Source of the DNA: Pomphorhynchus laevis
Lineage: Eukaryota > Acanthocephala > Palaeacanthocephala > Echinorhynchida > Pomphorhynchidae
Assembly: GCA_012934845.2 (NCBI GenBank)
Contig: WNNJ02003591.1
Location: forward strand, 20,266 to 84,265
DNA length: 64,000 bases
Direction of reading: 5' to 3'
Below the pieces are notes generated by a model that was given only the letters and a program-made list of their open reading frames with translations, searched no databases and was not told where the DNA came from. Shown here in pieces: positions 41,820 to 53,424 of this stretch. The position numbers were made by a program, and so were the translations under genes. How positions within the stretch are numbered: position 1 is the stretch's first letter; every line of letters begins with the position of its first letter.

Positions 41820-44160
41820 GCTTTATGGTAAATGATAGATGTGCTCCGAATTTAGCTGTTTATCCGACATCAGTAGTGCAATCCAATACAGTTCTGTCGA
41901 TTTCCTTTTAGCTGTGTCTTGTATGTCGGTCTGTATGATTGTTTTTTGCATTGTGTGTCCGAAGTTTTGGATGCAGTGTTTCGCCGCTCCGTCATTCTTT
42001 GCTCGTTTGTGGGCGATGTCTGATCGACGTGTGAGTGCGCGGATGTTCATCTGCCCTCCAGTATGTCCTACTTACATTTTGGGGCATTTATCGCACTTAC
42101 ATAAGTATATGACGCCTTTGTTTTTGCAATTGCATCGGCCTTTTATTTTATACGAAACTCCTATGACGGTGCTTTCAATCTTAGTGATGCTTCTCATTTC
42201 ATCAAAGCACTTGCATCGTTTGTCTTTGCATGGCAGACTAGTTTCTTCGTAGACCTCTCTATGTTTATTCCTCAGCATGTTCTTTAGGTGTGTATGGGCT
42301 TCGGAAGGCTATTTTTAGAATTCGGAGGAACAATTGACAGTCGGCTTCGACACCATTTATTGTTGACTTTATATTTAGGTGGAGATTTTCGAGCGCCGGT
42401 TGGTGTCGAAGGACTATATAAAACAAGTTTTCTTCACAATCCTTAATTTTTTAGTGAGAAGCGTGTCCAGGTTTTTTTCTGAACAATTGCTTATTGCTTT
42501 CGGGCAATATTTCTTCTGTAACCTCGTATGAAGAACTCATGTATCAGCAGGTTACATGCTTTTTGAACTCATCATCCGTGGAGCAGATTTTTCGAATTCT
42601 GACAAATTCATTCCTGATTATCATGTGCTTTATACGCTTTGGGACCCAACTTCACGAATGTAAAATCGTGCGGATACCAGTGAACTTTTTATGTAGTGTG
42701 GTTTTTCAGCCATTTGTTATTTTATAAATCTCTGTGTCAAGGAAAGCTGTAATATTTTAGACATAATGTGTAAATCGAATTTCGCTCATGTTGTTTAGGT
42801 TATCGATGAATGTTTGTAAGCTCTCAGCATCATGTGTCCATATGGCAAAGACATCATCGATATAGGGCCACTAAACCATTGGTTTAAGGGTTGTGTTGCA
42901 TATGTATGTTTCTTCTATGTCAGCTACGTACAAGCTGGCAAATATTGGAGCAACCGAGCTACCCATCGCCGTACCGATCTTTTGCACGAATAATTGATTT
43001 TGAAATTCAAATGTATTTGATCGTAGAACTAGCTCCAGGAGGGCGGTATACATTTTAGTCGTTCGTTCGGTATATTGGAATTGTTTTAACCATTTGCAAA
43101 TACATTCCACCCCTTTTGTTTGGTCTATGCATGTTATAGTGACTCTATATCGAGCATTATTAGCAGATCATCATCAGGGATTTTGACCTTTAATTCGTGG
43201 AATTTACGCAGAAAATCATCCGTGCTTTCTATATAGGAGTGTGTTTCCTTTAGGATGGGGTAAAGCTCATGGTGTAGCCACTTTGCTAACTTTTCTGTAG
43301 TAGTGCCAATATTGCTGATAATTTGTCTTCCCGGACATCTTTGTGTATTTTTTGGTAATAAGTACATGTGACCAGGTCGAAGGTCTTTCACAATACTTTT
43401 ATCTGCAATGCCTTTATTTAGGTGTTTCTTCATACCCAAGTTTACCTTTTCAACAATAAGTGAGTGTTCTTCATTTGTTATACTTTCATAAGCATTTGTC
43501 GATAATTGCTTCATACCTTCGCATTCATAATCATTCTTCCTCCATACTACAATTTTACCGCCTTTATTGGCTTTTGTATATAAAACGTCTTTTATATTTC
43601 TCAGTTCTTTGATAGCTGTGCGTTCTGTTCTGGTTTGGACAAATTGTAGTCGGATGATCGAGCATTTGGTTTCATTTCGAAGTATTTTTGTATATTTTCA
43701 TTTTTAAGATCTCTTTTTGATCAAAATGCATATATTTTGATCCTTAATGTTAGTAAACATGCCCTTCATGGTGCTTCGAAGTGTATTCATAAATTCTATT
43801 CTATTGAACTCGAGTTGTGTATGTACAAATTTTAGACCAAGGGAAAGAACAGATCTTTGAGCTCTGCTAGGGAAACCTTAGGTAGACTGACTATGTTGTC
43901 TGTTTTGCATACATTCTTACGTCTAAACTTCATAAATCGACGGTTGAGTTTCTTACTCGAACATTCCAGCTCATGAGGTTTGATTGTTCTGTTCAACCAT
44001 CTGGACAGTTTGTTACAATTCTGTCTAATTAGAACATTGTATAACTCACAATCAATTTTTCCAGAATAGTGTTAGATTTGTAGCTGTAATAGTCACGTAA
44101 TATTTTGGTGTACTGCATATATTGTTGCAATAACACAATATTGTTCCAGGCAAAAGTTTT
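41820..44160 (-). mobile_element. PLE with canonical order (RT then GIY-YIG)
   Basis: A minus-strand Penelope-like element. 5' to 3': a region with LGLKFVHTQLEFNRIEFMN (about 43.8 kb), MKQLSTNAYES..., LRPGHMYLLPKNTQRCPGRQIISNIGT and LLIMLDIESL (RT motif A side; 43134-43514), WLKQFQYTERTTKMYTALLELVLRSNTFEFQNQLFVQ with IGTAMGSSVAPIFASLYVADIEE (motif B; 42871-43110), then a Cys-rich CNCKNKGVIYLCKCDKCPK (GIY-YIG start; 42072-42278) and LTRRSDIAHKR..KNDGAAKHC..ST...YWIALL. The nuclease is at the C terminus, as in Penelope/Neptune/Poseidon types. It is broken in several places. Confidence 0.85.
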
Positions 44161-44284
44161 CCAATTCATGATTACATCATTATGTTCCAGTGACTAATAT
44201 TGAACTGAACTGTAAAATGGCGTCGTAAAATGTAGTTAGAGCATTAAGTGTGCGATGTTTAGATGAGAAATAAATATTTCATAA
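44161..44284. promoter_or_regulatory. Short upstream region of the riboflavin transporter
   Basis: Only about 120 bp lie between the PLE remnant and the transporter start codon, so the promoter or 5' UTR either lies in this stretch or within PLE-derived DNA. Confidence 0.3.
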
Positions 44285-47200
44285 ATGAAGAAATTAGACC
44301 ATTTCAAAAAATCAAACAATACCAATTTTGGTTTGTTCGCAGCATTGATTGTTTTTAGCTGGGGATCATGGATAGACATTATGGGTGTGTTGTGTGAGGT
44401 ACCGTTGATGATTCCGCATCTACCGGAAGGCTGGAGTATCACAATATTGATATCCACAGCAGTACAAGTTCCTTTTATAGCCTCGATAATAATCTTAGTG
44501 ATTTACAGCTTGTGCCCATCTTATATGAAAGAAAATCTAGCTATCTACTCTATTTTGGGCTTAGGTGTAATATCAATGCTTCTATTGTCCGCTTTCTGGA
44601 AATCAAGTGTCATCATATATGGTAAAAGCCACAGTGTTGCTTTGTTAATTTTAATAACCATCCTAGGAATAGTTGATAATTCATCTTCAGTCATATTTTT
44701 CCCTTATGTTAAAAAATTTCCGCTTGTCTATCTTCGAGCGCTTTTCGTTGGCGAGGGATTAACGGGTATGATTCCCGCGATACTAAAAATTATCCAAGGT
44801 GGTGCTATCCCTTATTGTAGAAACGTATCTACAGTTAGAGGGATAGATAACACGACTATATGGACTCTGAATGAAGAGTATACTAACCCACACTTTAGTG
44901 TGTCCACATATTTTATTGTTTTGGCAATCATCCTTCTGACGTCATTCGTATCGTTCATATTGATTGAAAACTGTCCAGCTTTTACTCAAATAGCTAAAAT
45001 GCACACAAGAAATCGTGTATCTGTTGATCAAACGTTTGACGTAATTGACGGGCAGTTGTTTCTATTGAAAGACGAAATGAAAAAATATACCGAAACTGGT
45101 TTAGATAATAAGCAACTGAGCAAATGTGAGTACTGGTATCTTCAAGGCCAAACATGCTTTAGTTCATTTCTTCTCTGGGGCGTAGTCTATTCATTGTACA
45201 CATATTCTTTACTACCGTATGGATTCAAAATTACTAATATTGCTTTAATATTAAGTAAGTAAACAAGAAATTATTACATTAAGTTAAGGAACTTATTATA
45301 AATATAAAGTTGAATCATCAAAATTGATCAATTTTCAATTTTAGAGCAATTCTTTTATAAAAAATAGTAGATGCAGCCGAATTTATCATTTAATATTTAA
45401 TTATTAAATATAAACCTTTAATTAAATATTTAATTTTAAATTTAATTCATAATAATATTAACAAAATTATTTACCATTCCCCTTCGCCCAGTTGCTCGTG
45501 AATTGAACGAAACGTAAAAGCATGCAAAGCACTTGTAGAATAACAGTTAAAACTTAAAGTCTACGACCGTAAACAAGGAAAAATAATAGAATTAAAATTA
45601 CGGATTAATGAATTTAGATGTCAGCTTTTATCATAGGAGAGAGGCTAGCTCTTATGTTTATAAAAAGCTTGACTTTTTAAAATAAGAAAACATTTGATCA
45701 GCTGCACTGAATTAAAGTATTTGATCAGTAGCTGATGGAGTCCACCAATACTGAAATGTAGCGTACTGCTGTTGGCTTATAAATTAGGATTTAAGCAACC
45801 TGCAAAATAAAAAAAATGTCATCAAAATTTCGAATCTGGTCTGTTTTCCCCTAGGGGATACTAAGCAAAATATTATGAAATGTATAGATCCGCAACAAAC
45901 TGTGAAGGGTAAATTTACTAGAAACATTCATTTAGGACATGAAACGCTCTATAAAAAAGACAGCGTTGTATCTCAAACATATCGTTTAATTGATAAATTA
46001 ATAAATTATAATAACAATATATATTGTTATATTATTATAACAATATATTACATATATTTCCTTTTTAAATGAGTTGGACTTCAACGACTATAAAAGGACA
46101 AATTAAATAAAAAATTAATTAAAATTATTAACAATTAATTTATTAATTTTAACTGATTAATTAAATAAATCAATTAAAATTAATTATTTTTATGGATTAT
46201 TTTGCTATTTAGTGAACATCCTAAGAATCGGGGCCTACGCACTTGCATCACTGATTCCGTTGCGGACAATTTCAAAAATCAATATTATCAACCTTTTCTT
46301 TGTAATTCCATCGTTATATTTAATATTTTGTGCTGCAATGAGTCCCTGTCCACCATTCGTAGATACGAAATATGGTGGTTTAATTGTGGTATGTTAGTTG
46401 ATTTTCAATTTGGCTTTATAATTTCTATTATAATTTCGGACATTATTTTATTTGATAATGAAATAATCTAATAATTAGATTAATCTAATTAATCTAATTA
46501 TTAGATAATCTAATAATCTATTTTATTAGATTATTTTTTATTTGATATTTTTTATTTGATTAATTAAAATATTACATTTTGATTAACTAAAAAATTATAA
46601 AATTAACAAGTTACATTCCATTTCAAAAATAATATTATTTTTTGTAAAATATGTAAATAAATACCTTTGGGTATTTGTTATTAGGATATCTACAAAGTTT
46701 CAACTTTTTGCTGATTTTAAGCGTATTATTCTTTAAACGAACTGGCATTTACGTGCAAATAGTTTCAGATTATTATCGTTTCAACATATTTTAAAATATT
46801 TCAACATATTTTAGGTTATCCTTCGTATTACAGTTTGCCTTCTATTGAAACGGGGAAATGTACATAACTGAAGATTGAAAACAATCGCTATCCAACAGCT
46901 ATCAATAATATTGATTGTATATTTAATAATTTAAGAGTAATTTATCAGTGATTAGCCCGTTAATGTCTAGGTTGACTATTTCAGACAATAATGGACGTGT
47001 AGCAGCCGCTAGCTCTACTTTAGGCATGGAAAAAGCTCGTCTTTAGGCATACCATCAAACTAGATATAACTAGATATTAATTAAAACCTTAATTAAATTA
47101 ATTAAATTAAATTAGCATCAATTAAAACTACTTTTAATTTATATTGTAAAGATGACATATTTAAATTTACAAGAAACATATTTTTGCATGAGCATTCATG

Positions 47201-48732
47201 CATACCATATAATATAAAATATAATACATTAAATAATGAAATTTTAAGAATTGCAACAATATGTAATGATATTGGCTTTCTTCAAAATCATTTAAATAAT
47301 TTAATAGATACATATTTTAAACTAGGTTACTATAAAAATAACATCAAGCAGAAAATAGTAAAATATATAAATCAACACCATAATATTAAAAATAAATTTA
47401 AAATCATTAGTGAAATTTTTATGGATGGATAATAAATAATATACTTTGTAGTAGAATAAGATACTATATAATCAAGTTTAATCAAGTTTTACTAGGAAAA
47501 TAAAATTAAACAAAAAATTATAAAATATATAAATCAGCAAAGTATTATACAAATAAATTTAAACTCTTAAGTGATATAACACTCTAAATTTTTACATTCA
47601 TGGTGATAGCAGAAACTATTGAAGTAATTACAATACCGGAATTAATCATAAGTATGTATTTGGCTTAGCTGATATGTTGGGTCGAGGAATTGAGGCAGAA
47701 AACGATGAAATAGCAGCTCATGATCTATAATTTTAATTCTGATTAATTTTAATTCTAATATGTTTTATTCGTTACTCTGTTCATAAACATTTTCATAAAA
47801 ATCCAATATGTATATCTAGTGTGTTTAAATGTACATAACGCCTATCTAACAAAAATGTTATGATGTTATAATGTTAAAATGTTATAACGCCTACCTAACA
47901 AAAATTAAACCATCAAATAAATATAAATATATGGATAAAATTGAATTAATAGAATCCTTAAATATTTTGATAAATCAAAATTATTTAAAAGTAGGGACAT
48001 CTATATTTAGACAAGTAAAAGGTGTTCCAATGGGTGGTAATAGTAGCCCAATTATAGCTGACTTGTTTTTAAGCTTTATAGAATATGAATTTGTTCATAA
48101 CTGTGTAAAAACTAAATCTAAACAATATAAATATATGAAATATATGTTTCGATACATTGATGATATATGTGTATTTAATTCTAATAATTTTTATTCAATT
48201 AGTGAGCACATTTATCCAGAAAGCCTTATTCTTAACAAAACCAATATTAGTGATAAAGAAGGTGTATATCGAAAGGAAAACTACGATTATTCTGGAATTT
48301 TAATAGTGATTATTGAATAATTATAGTTAAACTGGCAAGGCATTGAAAATCGAAATGAGTAAAATAATCGTAACCTTACTTTTATTTTTCCATTCCCAAA
48401 TACGTAATTTGCATATTATTTTTGTAAACGATTTTCGCTGCCATACTGATATACATGAGTTATTTGTTACAATATGTTCGTATTTTATTAAGATCGTATG
48501 TTTTATACTTTGTGACTTTATAATGACATGGATTAGGACATGTGTTGGCGATTTGATGATGGTTAATGGTGGAAATTCTCTGATGGTATTCGGAATGCTG
48601 ACAAACGTCGGTATATCTGTAGGTGCAATATCATGCGTTATTATCGATTTAAAATATCACCTGCTACAATCTCGAAACATTTGCAAATCTCTATCTTCAC
48701 AATGTACAGGCTACAGAAGCCGATTCTTGTGA
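44285..48732 (+). CDS. SLC52A: Riboflavin transporter, SLC52A family, three exons
   Basis: Plasma-membrane riboflavin uptake carrier with about 11 hydrophobic segments. Exon 1 is 44285-45254, exon 2 46213-46388, exon 3 48460-48732. Donors are GTAAGT and GTATGT; acceptors are TATTTAG and CATGAG. The splices keep frame (phase 1, then phase 0) and give 472 residues; human members have about 450-470. Exon 1 has FSWGSWIDIMGVLCEVPLMIP and LPEGW (N-terminal signature), then the KKFPLVYLRALFVGEGLTGMIPA block. Exon 2 has AAMSPCPPFV, a family hallmark. Exon 3 has LFVTICSYFIK and a terminal LLQSRNIC like the conserved end of the human proteins. No break in the coding sequence. Intron 1 holds a dispersed repeat; intron 2 holds PLE pieces in sense orientation. 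I cannot say which vertebrate SLC52A it is closest to. Confidence 0.92.
45727..45832 (+). repeat. Dispersed 105-bp repeat, copy 2 (in SLC52A intron 1)
   Basis: Same sequence family as 20700-20815. Non-coding; about 80% alike by eye. Confidence 0.65.
46446..46560. repeat. ATTAGATTAATCT hairpin cluster in intron 2
   Basis: Overlapping direct and inverted copies of TAATCTAATAATTAGATTA; low complexity. Confidence 0.6.
47135..47450 (+). mobile_element. Naiad-like PLE, C-terminal part (SLC52A intron 2)
   Basis: Open stretch 47184-47432: FKFTRNIFLHEHSCIPYN..YNTLNNEILRIATICNDIGFLQNHLNNLIDTYF. It equals the end of the 53.6-56.6 kb PLE (about 55995-56275). Sense to the host gene. Confidence 0.8.
47640..48270 (+). 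mobile_element. Naiad-like PLE, tail and RT core (SLC52A intron 2)
   Basis: A diverged copy of the PLE tail (ATGTATTTGGCTTAGCTGATATGTTGGGT; 47655-47740) is followed by the RT core 47925-48260 (MDKIELIESLNILINQNYLK, KGVPMGGNSSPIIADLF, FRYIDDICVF). As the C-terminal part of another copy precedes it (47135-47450), two partial copies lie in tandem, as PLEs often do. Confidence 0.8.
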
Positions 48733-49451
48733 GCTTTTCAATGAATATTTGTTCAAAGTTATTTTCTGGATATTTTGGTCTATCGACAATAACATTATAT
48801 ATTTATTATTTTTAGCGGTTTAATGTTGTCTTTGCAGTAGATTAGACTAAATAGTAAATATATATTAATTTATATTAATATAATAATTATTTGAGACGTT
48901 GATTATTATGCAAAACAAACATATTCCGCTACCGCCAAGGGAGTTTAGGATTTAATTTAAATATACACTTAGCAATATAATTAAAATGAAAATGTCATCG
49001 CTCAATTGGGTCCAGTTGAACCTATGACAGATTTCATAAATAGTTGCAGTTCGTGCATGCAGTAGTTTAAAGCATAATGAATACAAACCTACAAACGCAC
49101 GATATGCTTCGTTGGTGACATATCAACTTTAGCAGAATTTCAGGTGAAACCCATCAAGGGGTATTACCATTACGTAGTTGTCGGATCTCCATATATCAGG
49201 AAATAACACTGCCGGATTGCGATAAAAGTCACAAGATCGTTTAATTTAGCCTACCACGTGTATAAATGAGATATATAAATCGGTGTTGCTGATAAAGGCA
49301 TTTATTCTTTGACGATTTCTTTAACGTTAATATAATTTTATAATTATTTTCTTTGTTACAAAGAAAGGCTAAAACAAAATAATCAAATATTAATTGGATT
49401 TAATGTAATTAATTCCATTACATATTAATTATTTAATTGAATTATAATATT
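48733..49451. other. SLC52A 3' flank
   Basis: AT-rich; the likely 3' UTR lies here (AT-rich, with TTTATTATTT). No further gene is recognised up to 49.45 kb. Confidence 0.4.
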
Positions 49452-49777
49452 CTACCATGTAAAGCATTTATTATTTTGAGGCGGCAGTGAAATCAATCGC
49501 CGTGCTGCCTCTCTTAGGTTTTCATTTAATGATCCATAGTACTGATCAGTATTATCCAAATGCTCATTTCCTTGGAGGCGACTGTTGTGCTCAATGTGCA
49601 TCATATAATTATTAAGCTGATTACATTTTAGCAAGTACTTGTTTTCGTACGCATTTATGTAACAGAGGATGTGCAATCTCAAATACATGCTTTCCAAGTT
49701 TTTGCCCACGCGAGAGGTAAGTCCTGCTACTCCCATTGTAGCCAAAATGAGTAGATGAGTTGGTAAAATCCTTTGTT
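49452..49777 (-). CDS. Hypothetical protein, possible terminal exon
   Basis: Minus-strand open frame, stop-free from 49777 down to the stop at 49452. It contains LPTHLLILATMGVAGLTSRVGKNLESMYLRLH, ENKYLLKCNQLNNYMMHIEHN and, near the end, GSLNENLREAARRLISLPPQ. Composition is more balanced than in the surrounding AT-rich DNA, and the tail is amphipathic and helix-forming. It could be the last exon of an unrecognised host gene (TTTAACAAAG| is a possible but weak acceptor). I do not recognise the family. Confidence 0.35.
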
Positions 49778-50430
49778 AAATTTCATTTATTATGTATAAT
49801 TATTCGATCGATTTCACTTTGATTATCTCGTCTTGTTCTTGTTCGATTCAAAAATATTAAATTATCAATTTCTGTTTTTATAATTTCCAAGTCTTCATTG
49901 TGAGTTCTAATTAAAATGTACCGATCGGTTTGGAGTATTTACGAAAAAACGTGATACTAAAGGATAAGGGTTTCACACGAAGATTGACTGATAAATGACG
50001 TTCATCAATACCATGAGAAACTCACTGATTGTGGAAGTTTATGCTCACAAAATCGAAAGGGGATATTCTTGAGCCATGATGTGAACTAAATCCTGTTAAT
50101 TTGCTCATTGCGTGGGATTGACTTGAATATAACAATCAGTCCTAAAACAATATTGCTTAAGCCATACTAAATCAACAGTAAACAATAGGAAACTTTCAAT
50201 TAAACAATAGATGAATTTACAGATGCAGTAAAAAAATGTGTCACACTACAATTTATTCAACGTTGAATTTTCGTCATTCAAGTGTGTGTGTAATCAAATA
50301 GTAGGATAAATCACATTTCTAAAGCAAGCAATATTATCTTATTGGTTTTTAATTCAAAATAAAACCTGGCTTAGTGTTTCAATAAAGTTGGCTCTTGTAA
50401 TGTATCCATTGCTTGGTATATTAAACTCCT
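49778..50430. other. Intergenic, nothing recognised
   Basis: Mixed AT-rich sequence without supported gene or repeat. Confidence 0.4.
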
Positions 50431-50434
50431 AAAT

Positions 50435-50690
50435 TAAAACATTTTTTAAACCGAATTTTAAAATTTCTAAACAGTTAGAAGACTGCAAACAATCGATCGA
50501 ATTTCTTGATGCGCTGGTTAGACGTGAAAATAAGATCATAATTGAGTTATATCGTTATCGTAAACATGATATTACATTGAATCCTCCTCTTTGGTCTACT
50601 CATATACCATTCAAATATAAGATATACGCAGCACTTCTGTTACTAATGTCTTTGAAATTTGTTCAGATAAATATAAACAGATATTGATTA
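50435..50690 (+). mobile_element. PLE reverse transcriptase fragment (thumb)
   Basis: Plus strand: KISKQLEDCKQSIEFLDALVRRENKIIIELYRYRKHD, then NPPLWSTHIPFKYKIYAALL. FLD..V.R...K....YRK..H..R.L...S is the block after RT motif C in canonical PLEs. Short and broken; related to the 41.8-44.2 kb type rather than to the Naiad type. Confidence 0.75.
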
Positions 50691-51500
50691 TCTATTGCTA
50701 ATCACAATATGATTATGTTCATAATTATTATTGTGAGCTTTTTAAATTAACTTTTTAAATTATTAACTATTTACTGAATATTTTGCTCTCCTGACAATAA
50801 AATTGTATTTCTGTAAATATCATTAGTTGTTTGATGTCTTAGTAACTATTATATTTGTACTTTTTTTGCTGTGGTGTCAATAACTTAATAAATAAATAAA
50901 AACACAAATTATGTTTTTATATATAAAATCAATTTTTACAAAATTCAGTTTTTAAAACATTTTTGCAAAAAAAATACTTTTCGAACTACAAACTATTCAT
51001 CTAGAATTAGATTTAAAATTCTGTCTTTAATTTTAAATTGAATTAAATTCAAATTTAATTCAATTTTTTTACTATTGTTGGCCTTAATTAAAGTTTTATT
51101 TCTTGTTGTTTCAGATTGAGTATTTTAGTTTAATGTTATCTTGAAGAATAAGAGAAATTTTTTTATCAACCCATATGTAATGGAAAGGGGAAATATTATA
51201 GTTTATACAGTAGTTTAAAGGAAATAAAGACAGAAGCTATAAATCTAACTAGAAATATAAATTCAATGAATTTTAAATATTAATATTAAAATCACCGCAT
51301 TATTTCATCAATTAACTTGGAGCTGGATCGTGAAAGATTAGAACATTGTCGCATGTGTAATAGTTCTTCGCAAGGTTGTTGGCAAAATCGATATCGGTAA
51401 TTAACATTCTTGACACGACATTGAATTTTCATAGATCTTATTGTACTAACTGTGTATCGACAAGTAGCACATCAAAAGACGTTTAAGACATAACGAATGT
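50691..51500. other. AT-rich intergenic sequence
   Basis: No coding signal. 51310-51330 (TTGGAGCTGGATCGTGAAAGA) resembles the outer end of the hammerhead palindromes at 5.1 and 59 kb. Confidence 0.35.
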
Positions 51501-51517
51501 TTCAACATTATCGGTTC

Positions 51518-51690
51518 CGGTACCGCAGTAGTTTGCATATATTCCGATGGAGGAATATACGTACCTTAGACGACTTATCATATAGAGGTCGTCTAAGATA
51601 CTTGGAACCGCAGCAGTTTGCATATATTCCGATGGAAGAATATACGTACCTTAAACGACCTCCTCATATAGAGGTCGTCTAAGATACAAT
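51518..51690. repeat. 84-bp tandem pair with internal hairpins
   Basis: The unit beginning GCAGTAGTTTGCATATATTCC is repeated once about 84 bp further (GCAGCAGTTTGCATATATTCC). Each contains ATATTCCGATGGAGGAATAT and CTTAGACGAC...GTCGTCTAAG hairpins. Both ORFs across it are by-products. Confidence 0.75.
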
Positions 51691-51859
51691 CTAAAATTGT
51701 GGAAGATGCTTCCTGCAAAGGCAAATAAACATTTTTTAAACATGGCCATTTTATTTTATCGATTGCAGTCAAATTATTTTCTATGAGGTAAGGCCAGAAT
51801 AACTTCAATCCATAAGTGGAAATTGGAGCAAACACTATTCTAAAATATTTCAATGCTGT

Positions 51860-52160
51860 GGCGAAAGTTGCTTTTTGTTCTGAAGTGAAACTTTACGTAA
51901 TCATTGTGCTATTTTGCACGAGATTTGTTCGTAATGGTGGTGAAGGACCATTGCGACTTCACATTAAACTCGAGATAACAAAATCTACTAATAGCTTATA
52001 TTTATATAGTAGTCCTCGAGCACTAACTCGAGGACTACAAGAACTAGTCTTTTATGAAAATCGCACATTTGTTTTTCTTAAATAGTTGATAATAAATGTA
52101 CTCTTTACGATATAAATTAATAATAATTTTAATTAATGATAATTTAATGTTCATATCAAG
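51860..52160. other. Intergenic, small CTCGAG hairpin
   Basis: AGTCCTCGAG..CACTAACTCGAGGACT (about 52010-52036) is a hairpin. 52145-52172 is ATGTTCATATC-AAG-GATATGAACAT, another near-perfect hairpin at the edge of the next PLE fragment. Confidence 0.5.
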
Positions 52161-52164
52161 ATAT

Positions 52165-52740
52165 GAACATTAACCTTCTTTATCATTAATATTGGTTTTA
52201 TTAAGGATAAGGATACTTGGATAAATTTGTTCGCTTATTGAATAAAAATTATTGGAGTTTAATACACATATATCATCAATGTATCGAAACATATATTTCA
52301 TATATTTATATAGTTTAGATTTAGTTTCAAACAATTTTATTCTATAAAGCTTAAACAAGTCAGCTATAATTGTGCTGCTATCACCTCCCATCGAAACACC
52401 TTTTACTTGTCTAAATATAGATGTCCCTACTTTTAAATAATTTTGATTTATCAAAATATTTAAGGATTCTATTAATTCAATTTTATCCATATATTTATAT
52501 TTACTTGGTTTAATTTTTGTTAGATAGGCGTTATAATTATTATAACATATATATGTATATCTTTTTCCGAATATAAGATTAATTAATTTTACTAACGCAT
52601 CTTTAATATCTATTAAATCTAGATTTGTATAAAGAGTACTAAAATCGTATGTATTTATATTTTGAAAATTTATTCCTTTTGTCTGTTCTAAAAATTCTTT
52701 TGTAGAATTAATACTGAAATAGTGCTTTTTTCTGTTTTTC
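52165..52740 (-). mobile_element. Naiad-like PLE, RT core, minus strand
   Basis: Long open frame (52170-52742): KKHYFSINSTKEFLEQTKGINF, YDFSTLYTNLDLIDIKDAL (motif A), MDKIELIESLNILINQN, KGVSMGGDSSTIIADLF (motif B) and FRYIDDICVLN (motif C). Ends abruptly on both sides. At its 5' side it turns directly into the plus-strand tail at 52771. Confidence 0.85.
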
Positions 52741-53090
52741 ATAGCAGCGGGGCCAAACCATTAGCATGTATTTGGCTCCGCTGCTATGTTGGGTAGAGGA
52801 GTTAGGGGCCGAAACCTGATAGCATAGCACTCCCTCCTGATGACCTCTAATTCTTATTCTGATACAACGTCTGTTATTTATTAGTCAATTCATAAAAATG
52901 ACGTTTACTTTACATTTTATTTTTTATTTTTATTTTTATTTTTTAACTTGATATAAATTATAGAAAATCTAAAAACAATTATTAATTTTATTATTTAATT
53001 ATTAAAATTTGATTTAGCATTATTATGTTTTGTTTAGTTTATAATTATATTAAATACGTAGACTCAGTTATCTGATTTGATTTGTTCTAC
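52740..53090 (+). repeat. Naiad-like PLE tail with junction hairpin
   Basis: CATAGCAGCGGGGCCAAA (52740-52757) pairs with TTTGGCTCCGCTGCTATG (52771-52788). The tail then runs GTAGAGGAGTTAGGGGCCGAAACC, CCTGATGACCTCTAATTC, AACGTCTG, a T-rich stretch, and ends ATTAAATACGTAGACTCAGTTA. The same tail follows the better copy (56338-56630). It contains GAAAC and CTGATGA, the two hammerhead boxes, in permuted order. Confidence 0.75.
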
Positions 53091-53218
53091 TGACATGTTA
53101 TTATTGACCTGTGGACTTTGTTTTCCCGGTAATATGGCCTCTGTCAGAAATACTGAAACTATGTATTCTTGATATGGCATCATTACTTTTCTTTTAATTT
53201 TTAAAAATTAAAATAATT

Positions 53219-53420
53219 GGTTACGACTTTACTATTATTTTTTCTTATTTTCAAACAAGTTTGATGAATTATTAATTCTTAAAAAATGGAGAAGTTTGCA
53301 TCCCAAGGTGTTTACACTTTTGGTTACGACTTTATTATTTTTTCTTATTTTCAAACAAGTATGATGAATTATTAATTCTTAAAAAAGAGAGAAGTTTGCA
53401 TCCCAAGGTGTTTACACTTT
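53219..53420. repeat. About 102-bp tandem duplication
   Basis: GGTTACGACTTTA..TTATTTTTTCTTATTTTCAAACAAGT..GATGAATTATTAATTCTTAAAAAA..GAAGTTTGCATCCCAAGGTGTTTACACTTT occurs twice head to tail (about 53219-53320 and 53322-53420), with a 3-bp length difference and few substitutions. Confidence 0.85.
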
Positions 53421-53424
53421 AAAA

